DNA of 64,000 bases from Bacillus sp. AFS073361 (GCF_002567005.1 NZ_NUZU01000004.1:62001-126000), one strand, 5' to 3'. Shown: positions 17,141 through 26,982, numbered from the stretch's first letter. Notes: a model not told the origin generated them from the sequence alone. Translations and numbers: made by a program.

Positions 17141-18325
17141 TTATCCAAGAAATTTAAAAGTGGTCTGTAAAAACATTTTTACGCCAATTTCAAGTGCATC
17201 TTCATCAATGGTGAAACGGGAATGGTGGTGCGGATAGGTAATTCCTTTTTCCTCGTTGCCAGCTCCCACATAGAAGAAGGCACCAGGTGCTTTTTGCATG
17301 AACGCGGAAAAATCTTCTCCGCCCATATTTGGTTTCATCAACTCGAGACCTTCTTCCCCGAAGACCTCTAAAACAGTTTCTTCCAGTACTTTTGTTACCT
17401 CATCATCATTCACGACAGGGTTGTAGCCATATTCATACTTGAATTCATATGTGGCTTCATGAGCTTCCGTGATTCCTTTAATCACCCGTTCCATCTTAAC
17501 CGGCATCGATTCACGGAGTTTTTGGTCAAAACTACGGACCGTACCGCAAATTTCTACGGAACCGGGGATGACATTATGGGTGGTTCCCCCCGCAAATTTA
17601 CACACTGAGAGAACTAAATTGTCCAACGGGTCCGTGTTCCGTGAGACAATGTGCTGTAAATTCGTGACAACCTGGGCGGCAACTGCGATGGAATCCACCG
17701 TTTGGTGTGGCAATGCGGCATGGCCGCCTTTTCCTTTAATGGTCAGATAAAAAGCATCCGGTGATGCCATCATCGCCCCGTACGTGATACCTACTTTTCC
17801 TTTTTCTAATGGAGACCAAAGGTGCGTACCAATAACAAGGTCGACTCCATCCATGACGCCTGCTTCAACCATTTCAGCACCACCGCCAGGGAATAGTTCT
17901 TCTCCATGCTGGAAGAAGAAACGAACTTCTCCTTTGATCTTTTCCTTCATACCCGAAAGGATTTTGGCCGTACCCAGCAACATCGCCGTGTGACCATCAT
18001 GCCCACAGGCATGCATCACGCCAGGATTTTTGGAAACAAATTCAAAGCTGTTCTCTTCTTCAATCGGAAGAGCATCCATGTCCGCGCGAATGGCCAATGT
18101 TTTCCCTGGCTGCCCGCCGATTAACCGGGCCATGACACTTGTTTTCGTCGGACGGCTTAATTCTAACTGGCCAAAGGATTGTAGTTTTTCATACACAAAC
18201 TGAGCCGTTTTTTCTTCCTGAAAAGATAATTCTGGATTTTCATGCAAATATCTTCTCCAGCGGATGACATCCTCTTTTACTTCCTCCGCTAAATGGGTCA
18301 AATCGACAGTGACACTAGTTGTCAT
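17141..18325 (-). CDS. M20 family metal-dependent amidohydrolase
   Basis: 394 residues from ATG 18325 (AAGGTGGAG upstream; ATG 18331 is the alternative). Motifs of the M20D aminoacylase/IAA-amino-acid-hydrolase group are present: RADMDALPI, MHACGHDGHTAML with the Cys/His ligands, FFFQHGEE, the GTHLWSP segment and MGGEDFSAF near the end. It would remove acyl groups from amino acids or cut dipeptide-like amides. The usual length for the family is about 390. It follows the DUF3899 gene by 21 bp in the peptide-use island, fitting a role in breaking down imported peptides; exact substrate unknown. Confidence 0.92.
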   Translation of the reverse strand: MTTSVTVDLTHLAEEVKEDVIRWRRYLHENPELSFQEEKTAQFVYEKLQSFGQLELSRPTKTSVMARLIGGQPGKTLAIRADMDALPIEEENSFEFVSKNPGVMHACGHDGHTAMLLGTAKILSGMKEKIKGEVRFFFQHGEELFPGGGAEMVEAGVMDGVDLVIGTHLWSPLEKGKVGITYGAMMASPDAFYLTIKGKGGHAALPHQTVDSIAVAAQVVTNLQHIVSRNTDPLDNLVLSVCKFAGGTTHNVIPGSVEICGTVRSFDQKLRESMPVKMERVIKGITEAHEATYEFKYEYGYNPVVNDDEVTKVLEETVLEVFGEEGLELMKPNMGGEDFSAFMQKAPGAFFYVGAGNEEKGITYPHHHSRFTIDEDALEIGVKMFLQTTFKFLG

Positions 18326-18346
18326 TTTCATCTCCACCTTATCTAA

Positions 18347-18715
18347 TTAATAGTATAAAACAAGTCCGGCCAAAGAAACGGCCAACGAGCTGCAGCCAAT
18401 CAAGAAGGTGGACAACGCCAATTGTCCAGTCAGCTTATTTTTAAAATACTGCCATCCTTCATCCTCGGAAACTAGTTGGTCAACCCGCTCCATGGCCCTT
18501 GACTTTGGCGCTGCAAACGAACCAAGCATCCGGAATCCTTTGAAAAATAAGGATAGAAACCCAGATTGAAAGATTACAAAGCATGCACCTGCTGAGAGGC
18601 TGATGATTCCAACCAGGAAAGAATGGTTAATAAAATCAACCTGAGAAAGGTCCGCTGCCTTTTTTATTACGATCCATACCAAAATAGTTAATAGAAATGG
18701 AATAAGTTTTTTCAT
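18347..18715 (-). CDS. DUF3899 membrane protein
   Basis: 122 residues with three hydrophobic segments (about 3-18, 33-58 and 98-120) and a soluble loop between. The pattern, including the FFKGFRMLG stretch and the acidic EDEGWQYFKNKL loop, matches DUF3899, a Bacillus family of unknown function. ATG 18715 with a GGAGGAAG-type site upstream. It lies between the dpp transporter genes and the M20 gene. Confidence 0.75.
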   Translation of the reverse strand: MKKLIPFLLTILVWIVIKKAADLSQVDFINHSFLVGIISLSAGACFVIFQSGFLSLFFKGFRMLGSFAAPKSRAMERVDQLVSEDEGWQYFKNKLTGQLALSTFLIGCSSLAVSLAGLVLYY

Positions 18716-18769
18716 GCCCTCTCTTCCTCCTGATTGAAAAAAATATGTATGAATCTGGATTTTAAAAGA

Positions 18770-18803
18770 GTAAAACAGACAGGATCAAACGAAATCCTGC
18801 CTG
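18770..18803 (-). terminator. Terminator after dppE
   Basis: Minus-strand CAGGCAGGAT / ATCCTGTCTG stem followed by TTTTACTCTTTT. It probably ends most transcription of the transporter operon and limits read-through to the DUF3899-M20-S9 genes. Confidence 0.75.
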
Positions 18804-18822
18804 CTCTCTAACAAACTACTTC

Positions 18823-20445
18823 TTATTCAGAAACTTTTTTTGCCCATTTCACATTTGGATAACGGTTATATGGATAAACGACATCGGCAAATTTAGGTGA
18901 TGTTAGGTACGTATTTGTATAATGGTAGACTGGTACAAAAGGCATGGCTTCCATTAATACTTTTTCTGCATCATGCATCAACTGGAAGTGCTTGTCCGGG
19001 TCTTGTTCTACCTTTGCTTGAGCAATTAAGCTATCATACTTTTCACTCTTCCAACCGGTACGGTTATTCGGACTTTCACCTAGGTAATAGTCAAGAATAA
19101 CAGCAGGATCAAGCAGTACCCCAATCCATCCCATACGAGCCATTTGGTAGTTCTTTTGCGCAGTGGTATCGAGATAGGTTTTCCATTCTTGGTTCGCTAA
19201 TTTAATATTAACACCAAGGTTCTTCTTATACATTTCTTGAACTGCTTCCGCGATTTTCTTGTGGTTTTCTGCTGTGTTATACAATAATGTTACTTCAGGT
19301 AATGTGGTCCAGCCTTCTTCAGCCATACCTTCTTTTAGTAGTTTCTTCGCTTCGGCAGCATCTTTTTTGAAATATTCTCCGCCAGCCTTACGGAAATCGC
19401 CTTTAGATGTTTCCACGCCAGGTGGAACGAATGCATAGGCAGGAGCCTCGCCAGCTTTCGTAATGTTTTTGGTTAACGCCTCACGGTCAAGAGCCATGGC
19501 AAAGGCACGACGAACTTTCGCATTGGTAAACGGAGCTTTCTCTACATTAAACATGTACATATACGTTCCGAAGTATGGAACATTTTTAAATTCTTTGTTG
19601 CTTTCTTCTTGTGCTACTACGTCTGTTGGTAAGGTTTGAATTAAATCAAGTTCACCTGATTTATACATCTGATAATACGTCGTTGCGTCGGTTACCATCT
19701 TCCAAGTTACTTTGGTTAAGTTCACTTCTTTATTGTTCCAATAGTTTTCATTCTTTTCCGCTACTACTTGACTGTCATGCTTCCATTCTGTCATTTTGAA
19801 TGGACCATTGCTGATATATCCTGCTGCTTCTGCTGCCCAATTTTTGTTTCCTTCGACAAGCTCTTTCTTAACTGGGTAGAAAGTCCACATGGTTAATAAT
19901 TCGTTCAAGTAGCCAAGCGGTGCATTTAATTCTACTACAAGCGTTTTATCGTCTTTTGCTGTTACACCAACATTTTCAACAGGACCTTTTCCTTTGTTGT
20001 ATTCCTCTGCACCCTTAATATAGTATAGATAAAAGGCGAATTGGCTTCCTGTTTCAGGATTCAATACACGCTTCCACGCATATTCAAAATCCTGCGCTGT
20101 TACAGCTGATCCATCAGACCATTTGGCATCATCACGAAGGATGAATGTATACGTTTTTCCATCTTCAGAAGCTTTTGCTTCCTTTGCTGCACCAAGTACT
20201 GGCTTTCCTTCTTTATCCTTTGTATATAATCCTTCAAAAATATGATCCAATACCCACCCTGAAGTCGTATCAGTTGCCATGGCCGGGTCGATTGCCGGCG
20301 GCTCACTTAAGGCGTTTAACGTGAGTTCCTGTTTTACATTTTTTGCACTTGTGCCTGAAGCTTTTTCATCGTTCCCGCCGCTGCATCCGGCAAGGATGGA
20401 ACTCAGCATAAGAACGGCTGCAAGTGACCATAACCACTTTTTCAT
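18823..20445 (-). CDS. dppE: Oligo/dipeptide ABC transporter substrate-binding lipoprotein
   Basis: 540 residues. A lipoprotein signal peptide ends in LSSILAGCSGG (lipobox Cys21), so it is lipid-anchored outside the membrane. The mature part is an SBP_bac_5 (cluster C) fold with SEPPAIDPAMATD near the start, WSDGSAVTAQDFEYAWKRVL and a RRAFAMALDRE helix. It captures peptides for the DppBC permease. ATG 20445 follows AGGGGGA. Seventh-position gene of the minus-strand island, 21 bp after the DppF-type ATPase gene. Confidence 0.94.
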   Translation of the reverse strand: MKKWLWSLAAVLMLSSILAGCSGGNDEKASGTSAKNVKQELTLNALSEPPAIDPAMATDTTSGWVLDHIFEGLYTKDKEGKPVLGAAKEAKASEDGKTYTFILRDDAKWSDGSAVTAQDFEYAWKRVLNPETGSQFAFYLYYIKGAEEYNKGKGPVENVGVTAKDDKTLVVELNAPLGYLNELLTMWTFYPVKKELVEGNKNWAAEAAGYISNGPFKMTEWKHDSQVVAEKNENYWNNKEVNLTKVTWKMVTDATTYYQMYKSGELDLIQTLPTDVVAQEESNKEFKNVPYFGTYMYMFNVEKAPFTNAKVRRAFAMALDREALTKNITKAGEAPAYAFVPPGVETSKGDFRKAGGEYFKKDAAEAKKLLKEGMAEEGWTTLPEVTLLYNTAENHKKIAEAVQEMYKKNLGVNIKLANQEWKTYLDTTAQKNYQMARMGWIGVLLDPAVILDYYLGESPNNRTGWKSEKYDSLIAQAKVEQDPDKHFQLMHDAEKVLMEAMPFVPVYHYTNTYLTSPKFADVVYPYNRYPNVKWAKKVSE

Positions 20446-20466
20446 TTCATTTCCCCCTAAAAGTTA

Positions 20467-21420
20467 TTAATTATATAGATGACAGGCGGTCCAATGATTC
20501 GCCTTTACTTCACTCCAAACGGGAGCAGCTTCGGCGCAAATGGACATAGCATGTGGACATCTTGTACGGAACCGGCAGCCGCTTGGTGGATTGACCGGGC
20601 TTGGCGGATCTCCCTGCAGGACAATTCGCTCTCGTTTGGCTGCGCCGGGATTCGCCACTGGGATGGCAGATAATAATGCCTGAGTATAAGGATGAAGCGG
20701 CTCAGCAAATAAATCTTGGCTAGTGGTCAACTCCATCATTTTTCCAAGGTACATAACCCCAATCCTGTCGCTGATGTGCTTCACCATGCCGAGGTCATGG
20801 GCAATAAATAAGTACGTTAACCCTTCCTGCTCTTTTAAATCTTCCATCAAGTTGATCACCTGGGCCTGGATGGAAACATCCAAGGCCGAGATCGGTTCAT
20901 CGGCGACAATGAACTTTGGATTCACGGCGAGGGCACGGGCAATCCCAATCCGCTGGCGCTGTCCGCCGCTAAATTCATGCGGATATCGTTTGGCTTGTTC
21001 AGGCCGGAGACCTACCCTGCTGAGAAGGTCATAAATCCGCTCCTGTCTCTCTTTTCCCTTTGCCAACCCATGAGCGTCCATTCCTTCGGCGATAATATCA
21101 CCCACTCGCATTCTTGGATTTAATGAGGCATAAGGATCCTGGAAAATAATTTGCATTTCACGATTAACGATCGCCTTTTCTTTTCGGCCAAGCGTTTCTA
21201 CATCCACCCCATTGTAGAGGATCTTCCCTGCAGATGGCTTTTGAAGTCCGACAATCGTTTTACCAAGTGTAGACTTTCCGCTGCCGCTCTCTCCAACAAG
21301 TCCAAAGGTTTCCCCTTTCTTGATGGTGATCGAAATATCATCAACGGATTTAACCGTTTGATCCTTTTTGATGTTGAAGTATTTTTTCATACCTTCTACT
21401 TGAAGAATCGTGTCACTCAT
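20467..21420 (-). CDS. dppF: Peptide ABC transporter ATP-binding protein, DppF/OppF type
   Basis: 317 residues. Walker A GESGSGKSTLGK, Q-loop MQIIFQDPYASLNP, signature FSGGQRQRIGIARAL, Walker B FIVADEPISALD and switch His in FIAHDLGMV are complete. The C-terminal oligopeptide-transporter extension has CRFRTRCPHAMSIC, whose cysteines fit the iron-sulfur or metal-binding tail of this family. ATG 21420 overlaps the end of dppD by 4 bp (ATGA), indicating coupled translation. Confidence 0.94.
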   Translation of the reverse strand: MSDTILQVEGMKKYFNIKKDQTVKSVDDISITIKKGETFGLVGESGSGKSTLGKTIVGLQKPSAGKILYNGVDVETLGRKEKAIVNREMQIIFQDPYASLNPRMRVGDIIAEGMDAHGLAKGKERQERIYDLLSRVGLRPEQAKRYPHEFSGGQRQRIGIARALAVNPKFIVADEPISALDVSIQAQVINLMEDLKEQEGLTYLFIAHDLGMVKHISDRIGVMYLGKMMELTTSQDLFAEPLHPYTQALLSAIPVANPGAAKRERIVLQGDPPSPVNPPSGCRFRTRCPHAMSICAEAAPVWSEVKANHWTACHLYN

Positions 21421-22436
21421 TCTGTCACCCTCCCTGCTGCAACTTCAATTTCTGCTTTTGGAGCACGGGGATCATTTAACCAGCATTTAGCAGAATGGCC
21501 TGTCCCTACTTCGAAAGCAGGAGGCATCTCCTCTAAGCAGATCTCCATGGCATATTTACATCTTGGTGCAAACGGGCAGCCCTTTGGCGGCGAGAATAAA
21601 TCGGGTGGAGATCCCTCAATCGGAATCAAGCGGGATTTATGTTCCGACTCTAAATCCGGAATCGATTCCATTAAACCCCACGTATAGGGATGCTTCGGAT
21701 TTTCAAACAATTCCTGTACCGTTCCTCTTTCTACCATCATACCGGCATACATAACCATCACTCGTTCAGCTGTTTCAGCTACTACACCCAAATCATGGGT
21801 AATTAGAATGATCGCGGTGTTCATTTTTTCTCTTAAGTCCTTCATCAAATCAAGCACCTGGGCTTGAATGGTTACGTCAAGCGCCGTTGTCGGCTCATCC
21901 GCGATGAGCAGCGCCGGATTGCAAGCAAGTGCGATCGCAATCATGGCCCGTTGTCTCATCCCGCCACTAAACTCGTGCGGATACTGACTGTACCGTTCTT
22001 CAGGATTGGGAATTCCAACGAGGCGAATCATTTCAACCGCCCGCTTTTTTGCTTCTGATTTACTCAGTTTTTGATGGATGATCAGCCCTTCCTCAATTTG
22101 CTGTCCAATTTTCATGGTAGGATTTAAGGAGGTCATCGGGTCTTGGAAAACCATACTAATCTTCGAACCTTTTATTTTCTGTAAATCACGTTTTGATAGT
22201 TTAAGAAGGTCTTGATTTTCAAACAGGATTTCCCCGTTTTTTATTTTTCCCGGAGGAGTGGGGATCAAGCCCATAATGGTTTGGACAGTGACACTCTTTC
22301 CACTGCCGCTTTCGCCAACAATGGCGACAATTTCTCCTTTATCCACATGAAAGGAGACATTGCGGACGGCTTGAACCTCTCCCCCGTAAGTTTTAAAGTT
22401 AACTTCTAAGTTTTTCACGTCAAGTAAATGAGCCAT
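21417..22436 (-). CDS. dppD: Peptide ABC transporter ATP-binding protein, DppD/OppD type
   Basis: 339 residues from ATG 22436 (GGAGGTG 7 bases upstream; an in-frame GTG at 22442 is less well placed). Walker A GESGSGKSVTVQ, FQDPMTSLNPTMK, signature FSGGMRQRAMIAIAL, Walker B LLIADEPTTALD and ITHDLGVV are complete. The OppD-type C-terminus includes GCPFAPRCKYAMEIC. Pairs with DppF to energise the permease. 11 bp after dppC. Confidence 0.94.
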   Translation of the reverse strand: MAHLLDVKNLEVNFKTYGGEVQAVRNVSFHVDKGEIVAIVGESGSGKSVTVQTIMGLIPTPPGKIKNGEILFENQDLLKLSKRDLQKIKGSKISMVFQDPMTSLNPTMKIGQQIEEGLIIHQKLSKSEAKKRAVEMIRLVGIPNPEERYSQYPHEFSGGMRQRAMIAIALACNPALLIADEPTTALDVTIQAQVLDLMKDLREKMNTAIILITHDLGVVAETAERVMVMYAGMMVERGTVQELFENPKHPYTWGLMESIPDLESEHKSRLIPIEGSPPDLFSPPKGCPFAPRCKYAMEICLEEMPPAFEVGTGHSAKCWLNDPRAPKAEIEVAAGRVTE

Positions 22437-22447
22437 GGTCACACCTC

Positions 22448-23392
22448 CTATTTGCGGTTTCGCGGGTCTAATGCATCTTGTAATCCGTCACCAAAGGCAT
22501 TAAATGCGAACATCGTGAGGGAAATCATAAATCCTGGGAAGAATAAGCGCCACCATTGGCCGCTTAAGATGACCCCTAACGCATCATTGGCCATGGTGCC
22601 CCAGCTCGCAAACGGTGCTTGAACTCCTAAACCTAGAAAGCTTAGGAAGCTTTCCGCAAAAATTGCCTGAGGGATCGTAAACGTTAAATTTACGATAATA
22701 ATTCCAAGTGTATTCGGCAGCAAATGGCGGAGGATAATTTTCGCATGAGAAGTACCCAATTTCTCAGCTGCAAGAACATAATCCTGTGATTTCAATTGTA
22801 AAATTTGTCCGCGGGTGATCCGCGCCATTCCCACCCAGCCTGTTACCGTTAAAGCGATAATAATCGTGGTCATGCCCGGTTCCATCACAACCATTAATAA
22901 AATGACAACCAGTAAATAAGGAATACCATAGAGGATTTCCATCAATCGCATGATGATGTTGTCCACTCTGTCCCCTAGTTTGCTTCTTCCTGCCATATAC
23001 CCCGAAATACCGCCAATGGTTACCCCTAATAAAAGGTCTATCAGTGCGGCGACAATTCCGATCGTGAGGGAAACACGTGCCCCATACCAGGTTCTTGACC
23101 ACATATCGCGGCCTAAATCATCCGTTCCGAACCAGTGTTTACCATCCGGCTGGATGTTTCCCTTCATTAAGTCTTGATCCGTCGGGCTAAATGGAACCGT
23201 ATAAGGCCCAAATAACGCAAGGGCTGCAATGAGTAACAATAATGAAAATCCGACAACAGCCAGCTTATTTTTTAAAATGTTAATCACGGTTTCTTTCCAA
23301 ATACTAAGGGAAGGCCGCTGAACGACTTCAACCACTCTATTTTCAGGAGAAACCGGCCTAAACCGCTTGTCATCAATGGTTTTGGATTGCAT
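22448..23392 (-). CDS. dppC: Peptide ABC transporter permease, DppC/OppC type
   Basis: 314 residues, six predicted membrane helices, the first at about 40-62. The OppC-type N-terminal segment precedes the permease core; the EAA loop is EKLGTSHAKIILRHLLPN, and FGTDDLGRDMWSR is typical of DppC/OppC. ATG 23392 follows GGGGGG. Two bases separate it from dppB. Confidence 0.94.
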   Translation of the reverse strand: MQSKTIDDKRFRPVSPENRVVEVVQRPSLSIWKETVINILKNKLAVVGFSLLLLIAALALFGPYTVPFSPTDQDLMKGNIQPDGKHWFGTDDLGRDMWSRTWYGARVSLTIGIVAALIDLLLGVTIGGISGYMAGRSKLGDRVDNIIMRLMEILYGIPYLLVVILLMVVMEPGMTTIIIALTVTGWVGMARITRGQILQLKSQDYVLAAEKLGTSHAKIILRHLLPNTLGIIIVNLTFTIPQAIFAESFLSFLGLGVQAPFASWGTMANDALGVILSGQWWRLFFPGFMISLTMFAFNAFGDGLQDALDPRNRK

Positions 23393-23394
23393 GG

Positions 23395-24321
23395 TCAGTT
23401 CCCCCCACTCGTTAATTTAATTCTTGGATCAATTAAACGGTACGATATGTCGATCAAGAAAAGGATGGTGACAAGAATCGTACTAAAAAAGATCGTCGTT
23501 CCCATGATGACAGGATAGTCACGGTTAAAGATCCCATCCACAAAATACTTACCCAAGCCAGGAATGGCAAAGATTTTTTCAATAACGAAGGTACCGGTGA
23601 TCAAGGTTACTGCCAGCGGACCGATAAATGTAATGACTGGTAAAATTGCATTTCGAATCCCGTGTCGTACGACTAGTTTAAAAGTAGATAAACCTTTGGC
23701 ATCTGCTGTTTTAATATAATTTTGATTCATCACATCAATCATGCTTGAGCGCATGAACCGTGCAATCACAGCTAAAGGCGTGGAAGCCAGTGCGATCGAT
23801 GGCAAGATTGTGTGCTGCCAAGTTCCCCACGACGCAACGGGAAGCATGTGCCATTGAACAGAAAAGTACTTTATCAACAATGGTGCGAGGATAAAGTTAG
23901 GAACCGAAATCCCGATGATGGCCAGCATCATCGCAGCGAAATCAATCGCCCGATTGTGATAAAGGGCGGCGATAATACCTAATATCAGTCCGAAAAAGAG
24001 TGCAATGACCAGTGCTTGAATCCCTAATTGAGCTGAGACGGGAATTCCGTCACCAATAATGTCGTTCACCGTTCTTGTTTCTGACTTGATCGATGGACCC
24101 AGATCAAAAGTGACCAGGTTTTTCATATACAAAACATATTGGACTGGTAAAGGCTCGTCCAAATTGTACTTAGCGCGGATATTTTGAAGTACTTCCTCCG
24201 GCAATACATTTGCATCTGAAGCAAAGGGATCCCCTGGAATAGATTTCATAATGGAGAAAGTTAACGTGGCGATTACCCAGATTGTCAGCACCATCATTAG
24301 TAATCTTTTTACAATGTACAT
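23395..24321 (-). CDS. dppB: Peptide ABC transporter permease, DppB/OppB type
   Basis: 308 residues from ATG 24321 (AGGAGG 8 bases upstream; an in-frame GTG at 24330 abuts the box). Six membrane helices. The N-terminal helix ends in SIMKSIPGDPF, the hallmark of DppB/OppB, and the EAA loop reads DAKGLSTFKLVVRHGIRNA. Forms the membrane channel with DppC. Confidence 0.94.
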   Translation of the reverse strand: MYIVKRLLMMVLTIWVIATLTFSIMKSIPGDPFASDANVLPEEVLQNIRAKYNLDEPLPVQYVLYMKNLVTFDLGPSIKSETRTVNDIIGDGIPVSAQLGIQALVIALFFGLILGIIAALYHNRAIDFAAMMLAIIGISVPNFILAPLLIKYFSVQWHMLPVASWGTWQHTILPSIALASTPLAVIARFMRSSMIDVMNQNYIKTADAKGLSTFKLVVRHGIRNAILPVITFIGPLAVTLITGTFVIEKIFAIPGLGKYFVDGIFNRDYPVIMGTTIFFSTILVTILFLIDISYRLIDPRIKLTSGGN

Positions 24322-24352
24322 GCCCTTCACCTCCTAGTTGTCATAGTTTTCC

Positions 24353-25204
24353 TTAGGCATTGACTGACCCTAACACTCCGTTGGTGGCAGTCATCGCAAT
24401 AATCACGCAGCCCCACATATGCTTATAGGCAGTAACCATATCCTCACAAGTAAAACGGATGCTTTTCGGACCAGTCAGTTCGACAGTCGGAAGCGTTGTC
24501 GTCATTTTTGCCTGCTGTGATCCTTTAAATTGAAGATCAAAGGTAATTGGCCCCTCAAAAACAAATGGCTTAATCGACTTTGCTTTTTTGACGGCAGCTT
24601 CTGCTTTCTCACGGATTTCTGCGCGCGCCAGTTCAGGGTGAATTAATTCAGCCGCAAAACGGTCAACCGCTCTTTTTACAACGGCTCCTTCTACTTCCGG
24701 AAGCGTCTCTTTTACTTCGTTAACATAGGCATCATCACCGCTGATGAATAACGCTGGAACCCCAAATGCTCCGGCAACAAGCGAATTCATTTCAGTTTCC
24801 CCGACCACTTTCCCGTTGATTTTCATTTCATTGACACAAATGCCTGCCAATGTATGGCTGATCAACGTGACATCAGAGCCGCCTTCCCGTCCATGGTGCC
24901 CGACAAACATAATTCCGTCAAAGGTATCGTCAAGCCCTTCCAACTGACACATTACACGGTTGTTTCCAGAAACAAGGCGGGCACGGGAGTCTAGTTCTTC
25001 GATTAAAATATTAGACATATTGCCATGACCATCAGCCACAACCACCTCGGTTGCTCCCCCGTTAAATGCTCCTTCTATCGCCGCATTCACATCGGCTGTC
25101 ATCAGCTTACGAAAACGCTGATACTCCGAATTGGTTTTAAGCTGTTGATTAGTGGCAACTCCTGAAATACCTTCCATGTCTGCTGAGATAAAAATTTTCA
25201 TCAT
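24353..25204 (-). CDS. dppA: DppA D-aminopeptidase (M55)
   Basis: 283 residues (ATG 25204 or the adjacent ATG 25201; AAGGAG upstream). The zinc ligands of the M55 family are present: SADMEG near the start, DGHG around 58-61, FVGHHGREGG around 103 and the GETE glutamate. DppA decamers cleave N-terminal D-amino acids from short peptides such as D-Ala-D-Ala. As in B. subtilis it is encoded just ahead of the dpp permease genes, implying uptake and recycling of cell-wall-type peptides as well as ordinary ones. Confidence 0.95.
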   Translation of the reverse strand: MMKIFISADMEGISGVATNQQLKTNSEYQRFRKLMTADVNAAIEGAFNGGATEVVVADGHGNMSNILIEELDSRARLVSGNNRVMCQLEGLDDTFDGIMFVGHHGREGGSDVTLISHTLAGICVNEMKINGKVVGETEMNSLVAGAFGVPALFISGDDAYVNEVKETLPEVEGAVVKRAVDRFAAELIHPELARAEIREKAEAAVKKAKSIKPFVFEGPITFDLQFKGSQQAKMTTTLPTVELTGPKSIRFTCEDMVTAYKHMWGCVIIAMTATNGVLGSVNA

Positions 25205-25270
25205 TAAAGCTCCTTTTTTGATTTAATATGTTGAATCATATGATCAGGGACTTAGTCCCCTAGCATTCTA

Positions 25271-26332
25271 CTAAAATGGAAATGTCTGATTCTCGTGCAA
25301 GTGTAAGATAAAGGCTTTCATCAAATCTTTCGTTGCTTCGAGATCACCGACATCGATGACCTCCACCGGGGAGTGGGCATAGCGGGATGGGATGGATAGA
25401 ACCCCTGTTGGAATTCCCTTATTGGCATAATTTACTGCCCCTCCGTCCGTCCCAATTCCCGGAAAGACCTCAAGCTGGTAGGGAATCTTGTGATCCTTTG
25501 CCAACTTAATGAGCAGATCTTTCATCGTCTTATGTACAATTAAGCTGAAATCCATGACCTTAATGCCTGTGCCGGCGCCGAGGGCCAAGCTTTGATCCAT
25601 GGTTTCCTCTAACGTATCACTGACGGCAGTTGTATCAATGGCGATGGCTGCATCGGCATTCAAATGTTCGGCTGCTGTTTTCGCCCCTCTTAAGCCTACC
25701 TCTTCCTGTACCGCAAAAAGGAAGATGAGTTCTCCAGCAAAAGATTCCTCCTGAAGCTCCCTCAATGTCTGTAACAAGACAGCACAACCCGCCCGGTCAT
25801 CTAACGATTTGGCTCGAATTTTTGGAGACGATGGCGGACCAAACGATTCGAACTCGGTCCCCCATGTAACCGGCGTCCCTACATCAACGCCCATCTCCAG
25901 CACTTCATCCTTAGATAAGGCGCCGATATCGATGTACATCTGGCTGTGTTTTCTTACCTTAGAAGCATCATCGAACTTTGCATAATGAGCGGAGATCGTT
26001 CCAATGACACCGGGAACCTCACCATCTGCCCCCATTACCCTGACCGGCTGCGCCAGCAAGATCCGATCATCGTTTCCCCCGAGCTTTTCAAACCGCAGTA
26101 ACCCATTCGCTTCAATCTTTTTGACAATAAAGCCGATTTCATCGATATGGGCGGTTAAGAGAACGGTCGGACCAGCCTTATCCCCCCGTTTTTTGGCAAT
26201 CACATTACCAATCGGGTCAATGGTTACCTCATTCACTTGATCTTCTAGATACTCTTTTAAAAAATAAGACACCGAATGCTCATACCCACAAGGACCTGAC
26301 AAGCTCGTTAGGGTCTTTAACAGATCAATCAT
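25271..26332 (-). CDS. M42 family metallopeptidase (glutamyl aminopeptidase-like)
   Basis: 353 residues. M42 metal-binding motifs are visible: TAHIDEIGF, SLDDRAGCAVL, the catalytic pair in VQEEVGLRG, AIDTTAV and YAHSPVEV near the end. These cytoplasmic tetrahedral aminopeptidases trim short peptides. ATG 26332 lies 14 bp after the Lrp-type regulator and 66 bp before dppA; a short GGGACTAAGTCCC hairpin sits in the latter gap. Its placement supports a peptide-degradation role. Confidence 0.92.
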   Translation of the reverse strand: MIDLLKTLTSLSGPCGYEHSVSYFLKEYLEDQVNEVTIDPIGNVIAKKRGDKAGPTVLLTAHIDEIGFIVKKIEANGLLRFEKLGGNDDRILLAQPVRVMGADGEVPGVIGTISAHYAKFDDASKVRKHSQMYIDIGALSKDEVLEMGVDVGTPVTWGTEFESFGPPSSPKIRAKSLDDRAGCAVLLQTLRELQEESFAGELIFLFAVQEEVGLRGAKTAAEHLNADAAIAIDTTAVSDTLEETMDQSLALGAGTGIKVMDFSLIVHKTMKDLLIKLAKDHKIPYQLEVFPGIGTDGGAVNYANKGIPTGVLSIPSRYAHSPVEVIDVGDLEATKDLMKAFILHLHENQTFPF

Positions 26333-26346
26333 TATCCAAACCTCCC

Positions 26347-26793
26347 TTAAAAGTAGTCGTAGGTGTTTTTATAAACATCTAGCTGGATGATCGTATTCAT
26401 TTCCGTAATGTAAGGTAATTCATTAATCTTCTGAATCACAGCTGTAAAATCATCCTGACCTGGTACCGCTATTTGGGCGAGTAAGGAATAGGGTCCTGTC
26501 GTCATCGTAATATAACGGATTTCGCGAAATTCCCTCAACGCTTCAATGGCTAGATTTAATGATTGAGGAGTAACCTTTAATTGAATAATCGCACCAGATT
26601 TGATCCCAAGTGCAACTGGGTTAACCACCCCAACAACTTCCATTACCCCATTGTCCAGAAGGTTCTTATAGCGAAGCCGCACTGTTTTTTCGGAAACATT
26701 GAGGCCAGCGGCAATCTCCGTGAATGACATCCTTCCATCCTTCGAAATGTACTGTAAAATCCCACGGTCCAGTTCATCTATTTCGTATCTCAA
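26347..26793 (-). CDS. Lrp/AsnC family transcriptional regulator
   Basis: 148 residues. The N-terminal winged HTH (about 4-60) has LDRGILQYISKDGRMSFTEIA and the VSEKTVRLRYKNLL recognition helix; the C-terminal RAM ligand-binding domain follows (about 68-145). The start is TTG 26793 with GAGG 7 bases upstream. First gene of the minus-strand island and divergent from the amidohydrolase gene. It probably senses an amino acid or peptide and controls this island; target sites not identified. Confidence 0.92.
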   Translation of the reverse strand: MRYEIDELDRGILQYISKDGRMSFTEIAAGLNVSEKTVRLRYKNLLDNGVMEVVGVVNPVALGIKSGAIIQLKVTPQSLNLAIEALREFREIRYITMTTGPYSLLAQIAVPGQDDFTAVIQKINELPYITEMNTIIQLDVYKNTYDYF

Positions 26794-26982
26794 AGCATTT
26801 CCTCATTTCAGTCGTTTTTTTAAATAACATTCCCCAAACGAGTATTAGTTATGTAATTTATTATCTATTTACATTATTCGAAGTTTACTTTATTATCTGA
26901 ATTAGGAATTTAAGGATATTATAGAGAAAGAACTTTCATAATGCAACAATTTTCGCAAAGATTTAAGAGGAGGATGAGGTAC

